Numbered from the stretch's first letter, positions 36,592-44,757 are shown. The stretch: DNA of 64,000 nt from Bradyrhizobium quebecense (GCF_013373795.3 NZ_CP088022.1:4278001-4342000), one strand, 5' to 3'. Numbers and translations are program-made. The notes: generated by a model not told the origin, from the letters alone.

Positions 36592-37686
36592 ATGAAGCTC
36601 GGATTCTTTACGATGCCGATCCATCCTCTCGACAAGGATTGGCGGCAATCGCTCCGGGAGGATCGGGAAGCCTTCCTGCTCGCGGACGAGCTCGGGTTCA
36701 CGGAGGCGTATGTCGGCGAGCACGTCACCGACAAAGCCGAGAACATCACCTCCAGTATTGCGTTCATTGCCTGGCTCGCGGCCGCAACCAGACAGATCAA
36801 GCTTGGAACCGGCACCATCAACATGCCGAACACTCATCCGGCAGCGGTCGCCGCATCCGTCGCCATGCTCGATCACATGCTCGATGGCCGCTTCATACTC
36901 GGAATAAGCCCCGGCGGATTGCTGTCCGACGCGGAGGTGTTCGGCAATCTCGATGCCGACCGCAATGCCATGTTCGTGGAGGCGATCAATCAGGTTCTCG
37001 ATATCTGGGCAGGCAAGCCGCCCTATGATCTGCGGGGCAGATACTGGAATGTCTCGGTCCAGCGGACCTTGATCGAGGACATTGGCCAGGGATTGATTGC
37101 CCGTCCATTGCAAACCCCTCACCCGCCGATTGTGGTGACAGCGGTCGCACCGTTCTCAAAAGGCGTCACGGAAGCCGCGGCGCGCGGCTGGCATCCGATC
37201 TCGGCGAACTTCCTGATGCCTGCCTGGGTGAAGAGCCATTGGCCCAAATACGTCGAGGGTTGCGAGCGTGCGAACCGGGTCGCTGACCCCGCCAATTGGC
37301 GCGTTGCCAAGAGCGTGTTCGTTGCAAAGGACGCAGCAACCGCGAAGGCCTATGCCACGTCGCCCGATAGCCCCTACGTGTACTATTATCACCAGTTGTT
37401 CACGAAGCTGAAGCGGGGCGGCCGGCTCGAACTGTTCAAGACGAGGCGGGATCAACCAGACTCGGAGGTCACCCTCGAATCGATCTGCGAGAAGCTGATC
37501 ATCTACGGCACGCCTGAAAGCGTAGCCGACCAACTGCTGGCATTCCAGGAAGAGATCGGCACCTTCGGAACCTTGCTCTATGCCGGCAAGGACTGGAAGG
37601 ATCGCGAGCTCGGTCGTCAATCGATGATCCTGATGGCCGAGAAGGTCTTGCCACAGATCAACGCCGCCGCCGGATCATCCGTGTGA
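36592..37686 (+). CDS. LLM class flavin-dependent oxidoreductase
   Basis: A 364-residue member of the bacterial luciferase-like monooxygenase superfamily (TIM barrel, FMN). Recognisable parts are MKLGFFTMPIHP, ELGFTEAYVGEHVTD, IKLGTGTINMPNTHPAAVAASVAMLDHMLDGRFILGISPGG and the C-terminal IIYGTPESVADQLLAF. The second of two adjacent ATGs (36592) is better spaced from GGGAGG. It is divergent from the molybdenum hydroxylase operon and precedes a hydrolase by 16 bases. Such enzymes often cleave or hydroxylate N-heterocycles with reduced flavin supplied by a partner reductase, here perhaps the broken gene at 39268. Confidence 0.92.
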   Translation: MKLGFFTMPIHPLDKDWRQSLREDREAFLLADELGFTEAYVGEHVTDKAENITSSIAFIAWLAAATRQIKLGTGTINMPNTHPAAVAASVAMLDHMLDGRFILGISPGGLLSDAEVFGNLDADRNAMFVEAINQVLDIWAGKPPYDLRGRYWNVSVQRTLIEDIGQGLIARPLQTPHPPIVVTAVAPFSKGVTEAAARGWHPISANFLMPAWVKSHWPKYVEGCERANRVADPANWRVAKSVFVAKDAATAKAYATSPDSPYVYYYHQLFTKLKRGGRLELFKTRRDQPDSEVTLESICEKLIIYGTPESVADQLLAFQEEIGTFGTLLYAGKDWKDRELGRQSMILMAEKVLPQINAAAGSSV

Positions 37687-37702
37687 CCTAAGGAGTTTCG
37701 AC

Positions 37703-38578
37703 GTGGCTTTCACCGATCGCATTCCGTACCAGGCTCAGATCGATCGACCGAAACTGGCGTTGCCTGATGGCAAGAAGCTTGCTGTTTGGGTCATCCTCAA
37801 TGTCGAGGAATGGCGTATCGAAAATGCGATGCCGCGCACCGTGCTGAGCCCACCGATGGGCCAGCCGCTGCTGCCTGACGTGCCGAACTGGTCGTGGCAT
37901 GAATACGGTATGCGCGCCGGCTTCTGGCGGCAATTCAAAGCCCTCACCGACCGAAAGATACCGGTGACGCTGGCCACGAATGCCAACGTCTGCAACAGCT
38001 ATCCGCGCGTAGCGTCGGCGGCGCGCGAGGCGGGCTTCGAATTCATGGGGCATGGCTTCGTGCAGGGCCCAATGCACAAGGTCGAAGACCAGGCGGATGC
38101 GATCAAGCGTGCTGTCGACACGATCGCCGCATTTGCCGGCAAGCCGCCGCGATCGTGGGAAAGCCCCGGCCTGACCGAGACCGAAGAAACACTCGATCTC
38201 CTGCGCCTCAACGGGATCGAATATGTGGCCGATTGGGTGATCGACGATCTTCCTCAGGACATCGCGACACCGCACGGAACTGTGACGACGATTCCTTATT
38301 CCGTCGAGACCAACGACATTGTCATTCACGCGCTACAGCACCTGCCGTCGGAACAGTTCCTGACGCGCTGTACCGACCAGTTCGATCGGTTGTATCTCGA
38401 AGGCGCAGAGAACGCGCGGATCATGGCAATCTCGGTGCATCCTTACATCACGGGGGTACCACATCGAATCAAATACCTGGAGGCCCTGCTCGATTACGTG
38501 ATAGGTCATGACGGCGTCGCGCTCATGACGGCGAGCGAGATTGGAGATTGGTATCGGGACCAGATGGCGGCAAGGTAA
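37703..38578 (+). CDS. Polysaccharide deacetylase-fold hydrolase (PuuE/allantoinase-like)
   Basis: A 291-residue NodB-fold protein. It keeps WVILNVEEWRIENAMPRTV, WSWHEYGMRAGFWRQFKALTDRKIPVTLATNANVC and FMGHGFVQG, as in PuuE-type allantoinases. The usual paired Asp of the NodB deacetylase motif is missing, as is normal in the PuuE branch, which acts on cyclic amides rather than sugars. Its position after the LLM gene suggests opening of a ring amide formed by the upstream oxygenases. Start at 37703 after AAGGAG. Confidence 0.86.
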   Translation: MAFTDRIPYQAQIDRPKLALPDGKKLAVWVILNVEEWRIENAMPRTVLSPPMGQPLLPDVPNWSWHEYGMRAGFWRQFKALTDRKIPVTLATNANVCNSYPRVASAAREAGFEFMGHGFVQGPMHKVEDQADAIKRAVDTIAAFAGKPPRSWESPGLTETEETLDLLRLNGIEYVADWVIDDLPQDIATPHGTVTTIPYSVETNDIVIHALQHLPSEQFLTRCTDQFDRLYLEGAENARIMAISVHPYITGVPHRIKYLEALLDYVIGHDGVALMTASEIGDWYRDQMAAR

Positions 38579-38584
38579 TCCGGC

Positions 38585-39271
38585 TCAGCCAACGACCTTG
38601 ATCGGCGCCCGCCGACGATCGGTTGCACCCTCCGCCACCCTCTCAAATCCCGCCAGAAGAAGATCCAGCGCATCACTGATCATCTGCGCCTTGTCCTCCA
38701 GGACGGGCGCTTCGTAGATGTACTTGCGTACACCGTAATAGAAGATGCCGCCGTGAAACACCCAGGCCAGCTCCAGTTCGGCAGCGCTTGGCCTGCTCTG
38801 CGTGGCGAGGCCGGCGTCGTGGCGACATTCCCTGACAATGCGTGTCAGGATCTTGTCCTTGACCATGCCAACATACCAACGATTGATATCGATGCCCTTC
38901 AGTCCAGAGTAGAGATAGATCCGCAGCCATTTTCGGTTGAAGATTGCGTCCGTGTAGACTTCGTAAAATTCCTGAAGCCGCACGCGGAGTGGACGCGACC
39001 GGTCGGAGAGCAACTTTTCCCAGCCGATTTCAAGGGGCTCGAGATAGACCCTGCGGTAGACCTCCTTGATGAGATCGTCCTTGCTCGGAAAGTAGCGATA
39101 GAGCAACGGTTGCGTCACGCCGAGCCTGCGAGCGAGGGCACGCGTGCCGCCGCCAAATCCTTCCTCCGCGAAAAGCTCTGTCGCCTTGCTGACGAATTCA
39201 CTGCGACGATCGTCGGCCGACAGCCGCCTCTGCTTGGCACGAGTTCGCTTGACGGGCGCCTTTCGATTCAT
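38585..39271 (-). CDS. TetR family transcriptional regulator
   Basis: A 228-residue regulator. The HTH covers about residues 22-68: SEFVSKATELFAEEGFGGG, then RALARRLGVTQPLLYRYFPSKDDLIKEVY. The C-terminal ligand domain is not assignable. Its ATG overlaps the end of the flavin reductase gene by four bases, so it is cotranscribed with the monooxygenase and would repress itself. It is the only regulator inside the catabolic cluster and the natural candidate to bind the 14-base motif at 36494 and 41115. Confidence 0.93.
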   Translation of the reverse strand: MNRKAPVKRTRAKQRRLSADDRRSEFVSKATELFAEEGFGGGTRALARRLGVTQPLLYRYFPSKDDLIKEVYRRVYLEPLEIGWEKLLSDRSRPLRVRLQEFYEVYTDAIFNRKWLRIYLYSGLKGIDINRWYVGMVKDKILTRIVRECRHDAGLATQSRPSAAELELAWVFHGGIFYYGVRKYIYEAPVLEDKAQMISDALDLLLAGFERVAEGATDRRRAPIKVVG

Positions 39272-39821
39272 GAGGCGTTGCCGTCATCGTCGGCCAGGAA
39301 CCGGCCAAAACCTCCCTGCGCGAACAGCAGCGGATTGTTCCGGTTATAGGCGTAGGCCTCCACCGCACCAAGGAAAATGACGTGATCGCCGCCGTAGTAG
39401 CGGCTGGCAGCCCGGCATTGGAAATTTGCGACCACGTCGGCAAGCACGGGGCGTTCCCGAGGCCTGGTGACCAACTCACACCGGCGAATTTGTCACCCGA
39501 TGATCTGGCAAACTTTATCGCCAGCGTCTGCTGCGACGCGTCAAGAACGTTGACCGTGAAATGACTGGCATTCTGGAAGATCGGCAGTCCCTGCGAAAAC
39601 ATCCCCAGGCTCCACAACACGAGTGGAGGGTTGAGCGACACCGACGCAAAGGAATTGCAAGTGATTCCGTACGGATGTCCTTCGGTCGACATCGCGGTGA
39701 CGATCGTCACACCGGTCGCAAACGTACCGAGGGCATTGCGGAAGTCGCGGGGATCGATCGTCGAGCTGTCGCTTGCGAGTTCACTGGCCGGGTCCGGCGG
39801 ATGTTTAGGTGAGTCAGACAT
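39268..39821 (-). pseudogene. Flavin reductase (HpaC/RutF-like), broken by a one-base frameshift
   Basis: The N-terminal frame from ATG 39821 shows a typical FMN reductase: FRNALGTFATGVTIVTA, GITCNSFASVSLNPPLVLWSL and FTVNVLDASQQTLA. After SPGLGNAP it drifts off. Another frame resumes with VLADVVANFQCRAASRYYGGDHVIFLGAVEAY and ends at 39268, four bases into the TetR gene. Restoring one base in the G run at 39448-39451 would rejoin both parts into about 184 residues. The intact enzyme would give reduced flavin to the monooxygenase encoded just upstream. Mutation and sequencing error are both possible. Confidence 0.87.
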
Positions 39822-39831
39822 CCGGCTCGCC

Positions 39832-41058
39832 TCAAAGTGTCAGGTTTTCAGACGGCAGCCCAAGAGCTACTCGCCCATAGTTGGTGCCCGCCGCATCGAA
39901 ATTGAAGGCGAGATGCGCGTTCACTGCATGCGCATCGCGAAATTGGCGCTGCAGTGCTCCCGAGGTGAACAGGCTGCGCGCCCCGCTCGCTGCAAACAGA
40001 AGAGAGACGGCTTCGGTGCACAAATTGACCGCGAATGCGCCATCGCGCCGGAGCCTCGTCTTCGCCGCAATGCTGGGGATATCACCACGCCGAATCTCTG
40101 CAAGCACGTCAACGCAATTCGTGCGCATGATCAGCCGTGCGGCATCTATCTTCGCAGAAGCCTCGGCGATCTTGATCTGTGTACTCTGCAGGTCGCCGAG
40201 CTTGGCCCGATTGTATGTCGAGGCACGGTGTCGCGCGATCTCGACGTAATCGTCAAGGCAAGCCTGGGCATTCCCCAGACCGACACCAGACAGCACGTAA
40301 GGAAACAACGAGAAAACCGGAAGCATGTAGAGCGCATTCGGATTGACGACGCTGCCAGGCGTTGCGCCACCCGCAAGATCGCTGACGGCAACCGTCATAT
40401 GCTCGGGAACGAATGCGTCTGTTACTCGCACATCGTTCGATCCCGTTCCGCGCAGACCTGCCGCGTTCCATGTGTCGTCGATGCTGTAGTGCCGTCTGTT
40501 CAACAGGAAGAGCCGATACTCGACGCCGTCGGCCTCATCGTCCGAGGCAACCACGCTCGCGAGCATGTTCCACCCGCACGCTTCCACCGCGGACGAGAAC
40601 GGCCAATGACCGCTCAGCGAATAACCGCCACTTGTCTTCCTGGCCCGTCCTGCCGGGAAAACAAAGGAAGACGCGATCAGCGTATCGGGATTCTCGCCCC
40701 ACACGACGCTCTGCGCCTCGGGCGCGAACATACCCAGCATCCAGTGGTGGCTCGCAAGATTGGCAAAGTTCCAGGAGACCGAGGCGTCGCCCTGCCCCAA
40801 GGCGTCGGCGCAATCGACCAGCGCAACATAGTCGAGCTCACTGCCCCCGACGCGTTTAGGCTGCAGGATTCGGAAAAGGCCACTATCATGCAGATCGCGC
40901 TCTGTCTCCGGTGGCAGGTGGCGCAGCTCCTCGGTCCGCGACGCCCGTTCACGCAACGCGGGAACAAGCGCCCTGGCTCGTGCGACCATGACCGAATAAC
41001 GATCCATATCCGGGCCTGGCGGCACCTTCGCATCGAGCCCGCGGCCAACCTCAACCAT
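39832..41058 (-). CDS. Flavin-dependent monooxygenase of the acyl-CoA dehydrogenase fold (HsaA/DszC/IacA-like group)
   Basis: A 408-residue protein. The N-terminal helical domain (LPPETERDLHDSGLFRILQPKRVGGSELDY, ASVSWNFANLASHHWMLGMF), the beta domain (SGGYSLSGHWPFSSAVEACGWNML) and the C-terminal helices fit the oxygenase part of two-component flavin monooxygenases rather than fatty acid dehydrogenases. The ATG at 41058 follows GGAAGAG. The reductase partner is the next gene, ten bases downstream. It probably hydroxylates an aromatic or heterocyclic compound. Family placement is good; the substrate is inferred only from context. Confidence 0.87.
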   Translation of the reverse strand: MVEVGRGLDAKVPPGPDMDRYSVMVARARALVPALRERASRTEELRHLPPETERDLHDSGLFRILQPKRVGGSELDYVALVDCADALGQGDASVSWNFANLASHHWMLGMFAPEAQSVVWGENPDTLIASSFVFPAGRARKTSGGYSLSGHWPFSSAVEACGWNMLASVVASDDEADGVEYRLFLLNRRHYSIDDTWNAAGLRGTGSNDVRVTDAFVPEHMTVAVSDLAGGATPGSVVNPNALYMLPVFSLFPYVLSGVGLGNAQACLDDYVEIARHRASTYNRAKLGDLQSTQIKIAEASAKIDAARLIMRTNCVDVLAEIRRGDIPSIAAKTRLRRDGAFAVNLCTEAVSLLFAASGARSLFTSGALQRQFRDAHAVNAHLAFNFDAAGTNYGRVALGLPSENLTL

Positions 41059-41114
41059 GGTCTCTTCCTTCGTTCGATCTCCCAAACATTCGCGCGACCG
41101 GGCCGCTCGGCTCA

Positions 41115-41128
41115 GTTTATCGAGTGAT
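41115..41128. promoter_or_regulatory. Shared 14-base motif, copy 2 (candidate TetR operator)
   Basis: GTTTATCGAGTGAT, identical to 36494-36507, begins 57 bases upstream of the monooxygenase start codon. Here the sequence continues CACC. It fits an autoregulatory operator for the TetR protein encoded two genes downstream. Confidence 0.6.
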
Positions 41129-41259
41129 CACCAGAGATCAAGAAGCGCGAACCTGCGTCCGGCGAATTCAAGGCACGCGAAGAAGCCCGGCCGCCAATCG
41201 ACCGCCGGGCGCTCTACGTCGTCGAACTGTCAGCAGTCGTCAGATCCACCTCACAGGAT

Positions 41260-41688
41260 CTAGACGAGTTCCTTCCGCCAATACAGCGTGTGCTGCCATG
41301 CCCAGGGCGAGGCCGGTTCGAAGAGGCGATAGCCCTGCCGGATGAAGTTGTTGGCCGAGAAATGATTGTCTGTCGTATCCGAGACGATCGCCTTCCAGCC
41401 GGAGCGCCGCGCTCGCGCTTCCAGCGCGCGAGTAAGCCGCACTTGCAGGCCGTGGCCGCAGTGCGGTATCACGACCCCAACGCGGCACAGATATCCGGCG
41501 TTGGCAACATGGGTTGACGAAACGACGCCCGCGAATGCAATCGGCTTCAGCCCACGGAAAGCAATCCACCAATACCCCTGCTCGAAGTCGGGCACACGAG
41601 TCCCATCGCAGAAGGTCAGCTGATGAAGCTCGGCGAGCGTATCCGCGACCTCTTCGTCCTGCGGATCAACCTCGCGTATCCTGTACAT
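41260..41688 (-). CDS. GNAT family N-acetyltransferase in prophage context
   Basis: A 142-residue acetyltransferase-fold protein starting at the ATG at 41688; a GTG at 41697 is also in frame. The acetyl-CoA motif region is VGVVIPHCGHGLQVRLTRALEARA near residue 70, and the C-terminus SANNFIRQGYRLFEPASPWAW fits GNAT motif B. It lies at the end of the phage-derived block and on the same strand, so I treat it as cargo or a phage accessory gene. The substrate is unknown. Confidence 0.8.
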   Translation of the reverse strand: MYRIREVDPQDEEVADTLAELHQLTFCDGTRVPDFEQGYWWIAFRGLKPIAFAGVVSSTHVANAGYLCRVGVVIPHCGHGLQVRLTRALEARARRSGWKAIVSDTTDNHFSANNFIRQGYRLFEPASPWAWQHTLYWRKELV

Positions 41689-41775
41689 TCTTCGCACCCC
41701 GATATTCTATTGTCCGCCAAGGTACTTGGTTCTCCAGTCTGGAGAGAGATGCGCCCACTCGAGCTGCAACACGAA

Positions 41776-42069
41776 TTACTTTCCGAGCGTGGCTTTGATC
41801 CCCAGCCAAACAGCGCCGAGAAAGCCGGTAGCGATCACGGTGATCACCGCCTTGAAAGTATAGCTTTGCGCCTGCTCCACGCTCTTTCGCCACCGCCGGA
41901 GATGCTGAAAGTCCGCGCGCAATTCTCGTCGGTCACCCTCGTCAAATCCGAATGAAGTCAGAACTGTCGCGATGGTCTTGACCACGACGGCATCAATGTC
42001 GCTTCGGCGAACCCGATCTTGCTCGATCAGCGTTTCCATCACGATTGCTTTGACATCGGCTTCGCGCAT
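41776..42069 (-). CDS. Phage-type small membrane protein (holin-accessory-like)
   Basis: A 97-residue protein. The N-terminal 65 residues are charged and helical (MREADVKAIVMETLIEQDRVRRSDID, then RRELRADFQHLRRW). The C-terminus holds one membrane helix, FKAVITVIATGFLGAVWLGIKATL. The ATG at 42069 lies four bases after the terminase-holin fusion stop, so it is cotranscribed. Similar proteins sit beside holin genes in rhizobial prophages as I remember them; a lysis role is inferred. Confidence 0.65.
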   Translation of the reverse strand: MREADVKAIVMETLIEQDRVRRSDIDAVVVKTIATVLTSFGFDEGDRRELRADFQHLRRWRKSVEQAQSYTFKAVITVIATGFLGAVWLGIKATLGK

Positions 42070-42073
42070 CGGA

Positions 42074-42310
42074 TCACCTTCGTATGATGCGGGCGACATT
42101 CTCAAACGTACGCTTTCCGAAGTAGAAGCCCATGATCATGCCGGCCCAGGTGCTCACGTCTCCCGCGAGTTGCGGCGTCGTCCCAAGGCCGAGAACCTTG
42201 TCCCACATCACGCATTTTCCTGATCCTCGGCCGCCGAATGCCCCCTTATAGCGCGCCGGCCGAAGCAGCGGCTCGAACACTTTTGCGGTTGGAATTTTCA
42301 GGATCGACAA
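42074..42310 (-). pseudogene. Chimera: terminase large-subunit N-terminus fused to a holin-like C-terminus
   Basis: A 78-residue open frame in two parts. Residues 1-32 (KIPTAKVFEPLLRPARYKGA, then FGGRGSGK) are the start of a PBSX-type phage terminase large subunit up to its Walker A loop. Residues 33-78 (GLGTTPQLAGDVSTWAGMIM, then GFYFGKRTFENVARIIRR) look like the membrane C-terminus of a phage holin. The rest of the terminase (normally over 400 residues) and everything between is missing. A large deletion that happened to stay in frame is the simplest explanation. It cannot package DNA. Confidence 0.75.
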
Positions 42311-42382
42311 GGCTGCTCTCGGTAAGGCAAATCGGATCGAGCGCCCGCTTAGTGCCGAGCGGCGATCATCTCGCTTGAATGG

Positions 42383-43173
42383 TCATTGAAGAGGGCGCGC
42401 CCTGATCAGGTCGGCAAGCCAGTCTGTCAGATTGCCATTCGCCGCGCTTGAGGCGTCCGGAAGACTAAACACCGACGGCGGCAAATATCGCATTGGCTGC
42501 CCGCTGAATGGACTCAGCGGTCTGGTCGAAGCCGGAGGCGCACCCGCGAAAGTCCCGAAGCGTTGGTCGAATGTCGCGGGCTGACCTGCCTGCGGAATCG
42601 AAGCCGACGGAACGAACGGCACGGCAGGCGCTCCGCCGTCGAAATCAGCCTGGCTCTCGTCTGTCGGCGATACCCACACCAGGCGTCGGACAGGTGTTTC
42701 CCTGATCGATTCCGGCGGGGGGTCATCGGGCGGCCCAACGAACGACTGCATCTCGTAGAGCGGTCGCGACGATGTAGCAGATCCTGCCGAAAACTGTCCG
42801 CCGGTGCCGAACCGGCCGAAGACGCCGGAATGGCTCGGCGACGGCCCGAGATAATCATAGCCGGGATCGCGCGCCGCGGCCTCGCGCGGCAACAAGCTGC
42901 GCGGAGGAGACGAAGGATGATTGCGGGAGTTCGGATCGCTGCCGTAGATGTCTTCCCAGTAGGCAGGGTTTGAATCGTAGAGAGCCCGCGCTTGAGGATA
43001 ATCGCGGAGACCGAACTCCCGCTTAATCCGGTCAGCATACGCTTCCGGCTTGCTCAGATCATTGCGGAAGAGCTCCTGGGACGGCCTTCCAGCCCTCGCC
43101 CTTCACGGCTTGCGATACAAGCCGCCTGGCGAACTCATCCAAGAACAATTGCCACACAAGCAATCTCCACTTC
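42383..43173 (-). pseudogene. Degraded phage-type protein of unknown function, frameshifted
   Basis: The downstream frame, read from about 43083 to 42383, gives QELFRNDLSKPEAYADRIKR, a segment with YDSNPAYWEDIYGSD, and then a long Pro/Ser-rich tail without a recognisable domain. The upstream part (DEFARRLVSQAVKGEGWKAV) is in another frame and stops after PGALPQ. The break is near 43076-43083 and looks like the loss of two bases. I recognise the general style of a phage structural or accessory protein but cannot name it. Confidence 0.5.
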
Positions 43174-43496
43174 AGCTAAAGGCAACGGAAAATTCCACGA
43201 AATAGCGCAGAGCAATTGCCAATTTTCGGCATTCGCGACACGCCCCATTTGGCGTTCCCGCAGCTTTGCGATCGCCATCGCGTGATCCAGGCTCGAACGA
43301 GCGCGCAACACTGAGACCGTCGACACGTCGCTTCGACCGCTCTGACGTCTTGGGGACAAAGAACGCCTGTTAAGGCGATCAGCGGCAGAATGCGCGATCA
43401 CCGCAAGGCTGGCGCAACAGATCACTCGTTTGATCAAGCCGCCTAATATCTCTTCGCAAAAAATACGAAACGGGCCGCCCAAATAGGCTCGTCACA
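43174..43496 (-). other. 323-base stretch inside the prophage remnant without a convincing gene
   Basis: An open minus-strand frame covers most of it (43135-43482) and contains RARSSLDHAMAIAKLRERQ followed by MGRVANAENWQLLCAI, which looks natural. It overlaps the neighbouring frameshifted gene and ends without a clear domain, so it may be the residue of another phage gene. No RNA gene or repeat was seen. Confidence 0.35.
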
Positions 43497-43763
43497 TCAT
43501 CCTACGAACCATAAAACCGCGGCCAGATAGAGCGCGCAGATGACAAGGCCGATCCCACTGGCGACGCCGGCCCCGAGTTCCAACAGCCCAAAACCGTCAC
43601 GCCGGCCGCCAAGCCAACCAAACTCTCCTTCGTCGCAATTGTAGGCGGCCACCCGAATTCGTCCAAACGAGACGACCGGCAGGATGAGCCGCGCCACGGT
43701 ATATCCAATTACATCGACGATGAAGTAGAAGAGCACCTCAACAAAGCTTTGGACAATCCACAT
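43497..43763 (-). CDS. Small two-span membrane protein, unknown function
   Basis: An 88-residue protein with two hydrophobic helices: VEVLFYFIVDVIGYTVARLILPVV near the start and GIGLVICALYLAAVLWFV at the end. A charged loop between them carries RIRVAAYNCDEGEFGWLGGRRDG. The start at 43763 (MWIVQSF) is chosen because the longer frame upstream has no membrane or family features. I have the impression that similar proteins are common in Bradyrhizobium genomes, but no function is known to me. Confidence 0.65.
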   Translation of the reverse strand: MWIVQSFVEVLFYFIVDVIGYTVARLILPVVSFGRIRVAAYNCDEGEFGWLGGRRDGFGLLELGAGVASGIGLVICALYLAAVLWFVG

Positions 43764-43983
43764 TGGCCCTCGCCATAGCGGCGCTCTGCTTGGACAAGCT
43801 ATGATTGATATCATGCCGGCTGGCACGTAGGTAAGAGCAACCCCGCAGAACCGGGCACACGATGCCGCGAGTGGCCCCGATAGCGGTCTGAGTTCTCGAT
43901 GATGTGATTGAACGTTTCGGAAAGACCTTGGACCAAGTAACTCGAGCAATCCGTTGGGGTTGGATGAACTGCGGCCGCCGCTC

Positions 43984-44238
43984 TCAGGTATCTTCGTCCT
44001 CAACCTCCTCGGGCTCAACAATGACTCGCTCGATGCGGTGCACAAGTTCGAGCGGCCCGTCACCATTTTCGATCGCCTGCGGCGCTTTGCCCCAGCCGCG
44101 ATCGAGGATGGCATTGGCTGCGGATACGCGGGCAGCCGGAGTTGCGCTGGTCGATCGCATCACACCGACCAGTGCGTTGAGTGCGCTTCTCGTATGGCTC
44201 CGCGCAAGCGAACGAATCTGAGTGATCGACTTTACCAA
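43984..44238 (-). CDS. Phage small protein, likely terminase small-subunit region
   Basis: An 84-residue protein: ITQIRSLARSHTRSALNALV, then ARVSAANAILDRGWGKAPQAIENGDG, then an acidic end with EPEEVEDEDT. The helical segment AANAILDRGWGKAP is typical of small proteins encoded directly before the terminase large subunit in rhizobial prophages, which fits its place upstream (in minus direction) of the truncated terminase. Exact function not proven. Confidence 0.7.
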   Translation of the reverse strand: MVKSITQIRSLARSHTRSALNALVGVMRSTSATPAARVSAANAILDRGWGKAPQAIENGDGPLELVHRIERVIVEPEEVEDEDT

Positions 44239-44239
44239 C

Positions 44240-44401
44240 CTATTTCTCCTGCCAATCGGACGGGAGATATTCGCTAGGCGCCGTATCGGAGTGATCCGTG
44301 TCGGGATCGGGCACTACCGAGCGAAATGCGATCGTGGGGAAATCCGTTCGCTCGCGTTCGTGACGCGAACGGGGGATGAACTGTATGATCTCTGCGCTCA
44401 T
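44240..44401 (-). CDS. Short conserved-looking protein, unknown function
   Basis: A 53-residue protein: MSAEIIQFIPRSRHERERTD, then FPTIAFRSVVPDPD, ending APSEYLPSDWQEK. It directly precedes the phage small protein on the same strand (one base between them). No domain is known to me. The compact start at 44401 is preferred over a longer Arg-rich extension that looks random. Confidence 0.5.
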   Translation of the reverse strand: MSAEIIQFIPRSRHERERTDFPTIAFRSVVPDPDTDHSDTAPSEYLPSDWQEK

Positions 44402-44757
44402 ACAAACTCCGACAATGCAATGGCGATCAGGCCCGCGAGCGCGAGCGATATCAGATGGGCAGTCATGCAAACCTCGTTGATCGGCCGGCAGCGCGCGATG
44501 CGGCCATCGAATTAAAGATGCGGCAGATCGCGCAGCGGGCGGCGATCTTTGGGGCGCGAACCTTATCCCTGACGAGTGGGGCCGCGAGCGGCGCCGGCTT
44601 TCGCCGCGCCGCAGGACCGGCGCGTTCGCGCGCACCGGCCAATTTCATGCTCGTTTCAATGGGTTCGGACGGCGGCTCGCTTGCGACGCTCTGGCGACGG
44701 GCTGGGAGGATGTGGCGTCGTGACGTTGCGGCCGCCGTCCGATTGGTGAAACGGCAA
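44402..44757. other. Gap with no convincing gene
   Basis: Open frames run on both strands here, but both give low-complexity Ala/Arg-rich translations without recognisable motifs, and both extend into the terminator at 44758-44792. I see no RNA gene. It marks the right end of the prophage remnant. Confidence 0.4.
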
